The notes under the pieces: model-generated
Seen by the model: the letters and a program-made list of their open reading frames with translations, nothing else
What the model was told of the DNA's origin: nothing
Databases searched by the model: none
Position numbers and translations under genes: made by a program
Shown: positions 22,576 to 24,330 of the stretch, piece after piece
Position numbering within the stretch: position 1 is the stretch's first letter
How the letters are laid out: every line of letters starts with the position of its first letter
Assembly (NCBI GenBank): GCA_035574175.1
Contig: DATLZB010000051.1
Location: 1 to 24,330, forward strand
Direction: 5' to 3'
Origin: DATLZB01 sp035574175
GTDB taxonomy: Bacteria > Pseudomonadota > Alphaproteobacteria > Rhizobiales > Hyphomicrobiaceae
DNA length: 24,330 nt

Positions 22576-24330
22576 ATGCCGTCACTCCGGCTCATCGTCC
22601 ACATCCTTTTCGCCCAGCTGATCTTGTCGCCCGTCGCTGTCGCTCAGCAAAAGGTCGGCCAATTCAAGGGCGAGATCGTTGCCAAGTTCCTGCGCGACGG
22701 GCGCAACATGCGGCTCGAAGCGCCCTTCGGCTACATCGATCCCATGGGGCGATCTTGGGACGTGCCGGTCGGCGCGGAGACCGACGGCGCTTCCATCCCG
22801 CGGGTGCTGTGGGTCACCCATCCGCCGTTCACCGGCAAGTACCGGGCGGCGGCGGTGGTGCACGACTATTATTGCCAGACCAAGTCGCGCGATTGGAAGG
22901 CGACGCACGAGGTCTTCTACCACGCCATGCGGGCGGCGGGCGTGGACGACAAGACGGCCAAGGTGATGTACGCCGCCGTCTACTACTTCGGCCCGCGCTG
23001 GGGCCGCGGCGGCAGGGGCGAGGCGCGTGCCACCGGCGCGGAGCAGGAGCTTCCCTTCGAGGATCAGGCACGACTGTTCGAGCAGATCCGCAGCTGGATC
23101 GAGAGCGAGAGTCCGGATCTTGCGGGCATCGCTCGGCGCATCGACGCGGGCAACCTGCTGGTGACGCCGGACGAGGCCCGAATGGCGCTGGTCATCGGCA
23201 ACTCGGCCTATCGGCACGCGCCGGCGTTGGAGAACCCCAAGAACGACGCCACCGACATGGCCGCCGCGCTGGAGAAGCTTGGCTTCAAGGTCATCGTCGG
23301 CATCGACCTCGACAAGTCGGGAATGGAGCGCACCATCCGCGCCTTTGCCAAGGCGCTCAACAGCAGCAAGGTCGGGCTGTTCTTCTACGCCGGGCACGGC
23401 CTTCAGGTGAACGGCCGCAACTATCTGGTGCCGGTCGACGCCAAGCTCGGGGACGCCTCGGGTCTCGACTTCGAGCTGATCCCACTCGATCTCGTACAGC
23501 GCACGATGGAGCGGGAGACCAAGACCAACATCGTGTTCCTGGATGCCTGCCGGGATAACCCTCTGGCGCGCAACCTGGCGCGCTCGATGGGCACCCGTTC
23601 CTCGGAGATCGGGCGGGGGCTGGCGGCGGTGGAGTCCGGTGTCGGCACGCTGATCAGCTTCTCCACACAGCCGGGCAACGTGGCGCTCGACGGCACGGGA
23701 CGCAACTCGCCGTTTGCCGGCGCCCTGGTGCAGCAGCTCTTGGCCGGTCGCGGCGATCTCGCTGACATGCTGATCAGCGTACGCCGCAGCGTGATGCAGC
23801 AGACCGGCAACCGGCAGGTGCCGTGGGAGCACTCCTCCCTCACCGACCGGTTCTATTTCACGCCGCCGAGTGCGGCGGCTTCAGGCGCCGGGCTCAGCTA
23901 CGCCGAGCAGGCGGAGCTCGCCTTCTGGAACGCGGTCAAGGACAGCAAGCAGCCGGCGGTCGTCAGGAGCTACCTCGAAGCCTACCCGAAGGGTGCCTTC
24001 GTGGTGCTGGCCAAGGCGATCATCGATCAGCTCGAGAACGCACAAGCCGCGCCTCCGGTCATGAAGGGTTCAGGGCTCTATGATGGAGATTGGCAGGTTT
24101 CTCTCACCAACAACCAGCAGTGCCCTAAGCGGACCCACACTTTCCGAATAAGGATTGACAACAGCGCAATCTATGGCCCCCCTTTGGTTCAGCCGGGCAG
24201 CGTGGACCAGGACGGCAACTTCCGCTTCAAGACCTTTGGCGCTGTCGGTCAGGGCAGTCTCTTGGAGTACTCGGGCAAACTCACCGGAGAGTCGTTGCAG
24301 GGCAAGCACAGAATGTTGGGGGGCTTGTGC
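22576..24330 (+). CDS. Exported DUF1353-caspase (peptidase C14-like) fusion protein (partial at right edge)
   Basis: The plus strand is open for 585 residues from an ATG preceded by AGGGAG and runs off the window. Residues 1-24 are a signal peptide ending SPVAVAQ. Residues 28-145 resemble DUF1353: ETDGASIPRVLWV (68-80), TGKYRAAAVVHDYYCQ (86-101) and HEVFYHAMRAAGVD (111-124). Residues 203-425 are a caspase-like p20 domain starting MALVIGNSAY. The catalytic His274 is in YAGHG and Cys325 in LDACRDNP. Residues 440-487 (AELAFWNAVKDSKQPAVV and on) form a helical module often found after bacterial caspase domains, then a beta-type tail begins LYDGDWQVSLTNN. The catalytic pair is intact, so peptidase activity towards basic or other P1 residues is plausible, in the periplasm. 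Target and role are unknown. Confidence 0.9.
   Translation, partial: MPSLRLIVHILFAQLILSPVAVAQQKVGQFKGEIVAKFLRDGRNMRLEAPFGYIDPMGRSWDVPVGAETDGASIPRVLWVTHPPFTGKYRAAAVVHDYYCQTKSRDWKATHEVFYHAMRAAGVDDKTAKVMYAAVYYFGPRWGRGGRGEARATGAEQELPFEDQARLFEQIRSWIESESPDLAGIARRIDAGNLLVTPDEARMALVIGNSAYRHAPALENPKNDATDMAAALEKLGFKVIVGIDLDKSGMERTIRAFAKALNSSKVGLFFYAGHGLQVNGRNYLVPVDAKLGDASGLDFELIPLDLVQRTMERETKTNIVFLDACRDNPLARNLARSMGTRSSEIGRGLAAVESGVGTLISFSTQPGNVALDGTGRNSPFAGALVQQLLAGRGDLADMLISVRRSVMQQTGNRQVPWEHSSLTDRFYFTPPSAAASGAGLSYAEQAELAFWNAVKDSKQPAVVRSYLEAYPKGAFVVLAKAIIDQLENAQAAPPVMKGSGLYDGDWQVSLTNNQQCPKRTHTFRIRIDNSAIYGPPLVQPGSVDQDGNFRFKTFGAVGQGSLLEYSGKLTGESLQGKHRMLGGLC

Noticed and set aside
22582..23832. A 416-codon minus-strand frame opposite the caspase-fusion gene
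   Set aside because: The plus strand carries a signal peptide, DUF1353 motifs and an intact caspase catalytic pair; the minus frame is rich in Arg, Pro and Asp without motifs.
22576..24330. The caspase gene as part of an anti-phage defence island
   Set aside because: A signal peptide predicts export, no nucleases, TIR, CRISPR or other defence genes are nearby, and the neighbour is a metabolic flavoprotein gene.

Overview
The window reads as chromosomal DNA of a GC-rich alphaproteobacterium, most likely of the order Hyphomicrobiales (Rhizobiales). The pointers are the order rplU-rpmA followed by two GNAT acetyltransferase genes, the infC / rpmI-rplT / pheS-pheT cluster, an mbfA-type ferritin/VIT iron exporter preceded by an Irr-like (ICE) box, a small H-NS/HvrA-like protein, and a GbsR-type regulator paired with a DUF4166 protein. 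This is inferred from protein and gene-order resemblance. I see no rRNA, tRNA, CRISPR array, integrase or transposase.

Layout. 1-1916: minus-strand rplU and rpmA, a textbook intrinsic terminator, then two coupled GNAT acetyltransferase genes, the second running off the left edge. rplU and the plus-strand GbsR/MarR gene diverge from two back-to-back promoters with identical hexamers. 1917-4063: GbsR regulator, DUF4166 protein and an exported metallo-beta-lactamase-fold protein. 4088-7916: a TauE/SafE permease (minus), a four-helix membrane protein, an orphan TctC-type solute receptor and an EamA-type transporter (plus). 7922-10434: lepA and an H-NS-like gene (minus). 10435-12703: a long gene-free stretch, mbfA and an XRE regulator (plus). 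12731-17740: the translation block, transcribed on the minus strand as infC, rpmI, rplT, pheS, pheT. 17826-19855: a GT4 glycosyltransferase (minus) and an alpha/beta hydrolase (plus) with nearly touching starts. 19864-19943: a REP-like bipartite hairpin repeat. 19938-22394: a dimethylglycine/sarcosine dehydrogenase-family flavoprotein (minus). 22576 to the right edge: an exported protein joining a DUF1353 domain to a caspase-like peptidase domain.

How it fits together. Most of the window is housekeeping: ribosomal proteins, IF3, EF4 and PheRS. Iron export, nucleoid structure and several transport functions are interspersed. The least ordinary items are the DUF1353-caspase fusion, the GbsR promoter that appears to give a leaderless mRNA with a perfect palindrome across the start codon, the ATC start of infC, the terminators placed immediately upstream of the GNAT genes and of infC, and a repeat whose two hairpins differ by compensating base-pair changes and which supplies the stop codon of the flavoprotein gene.
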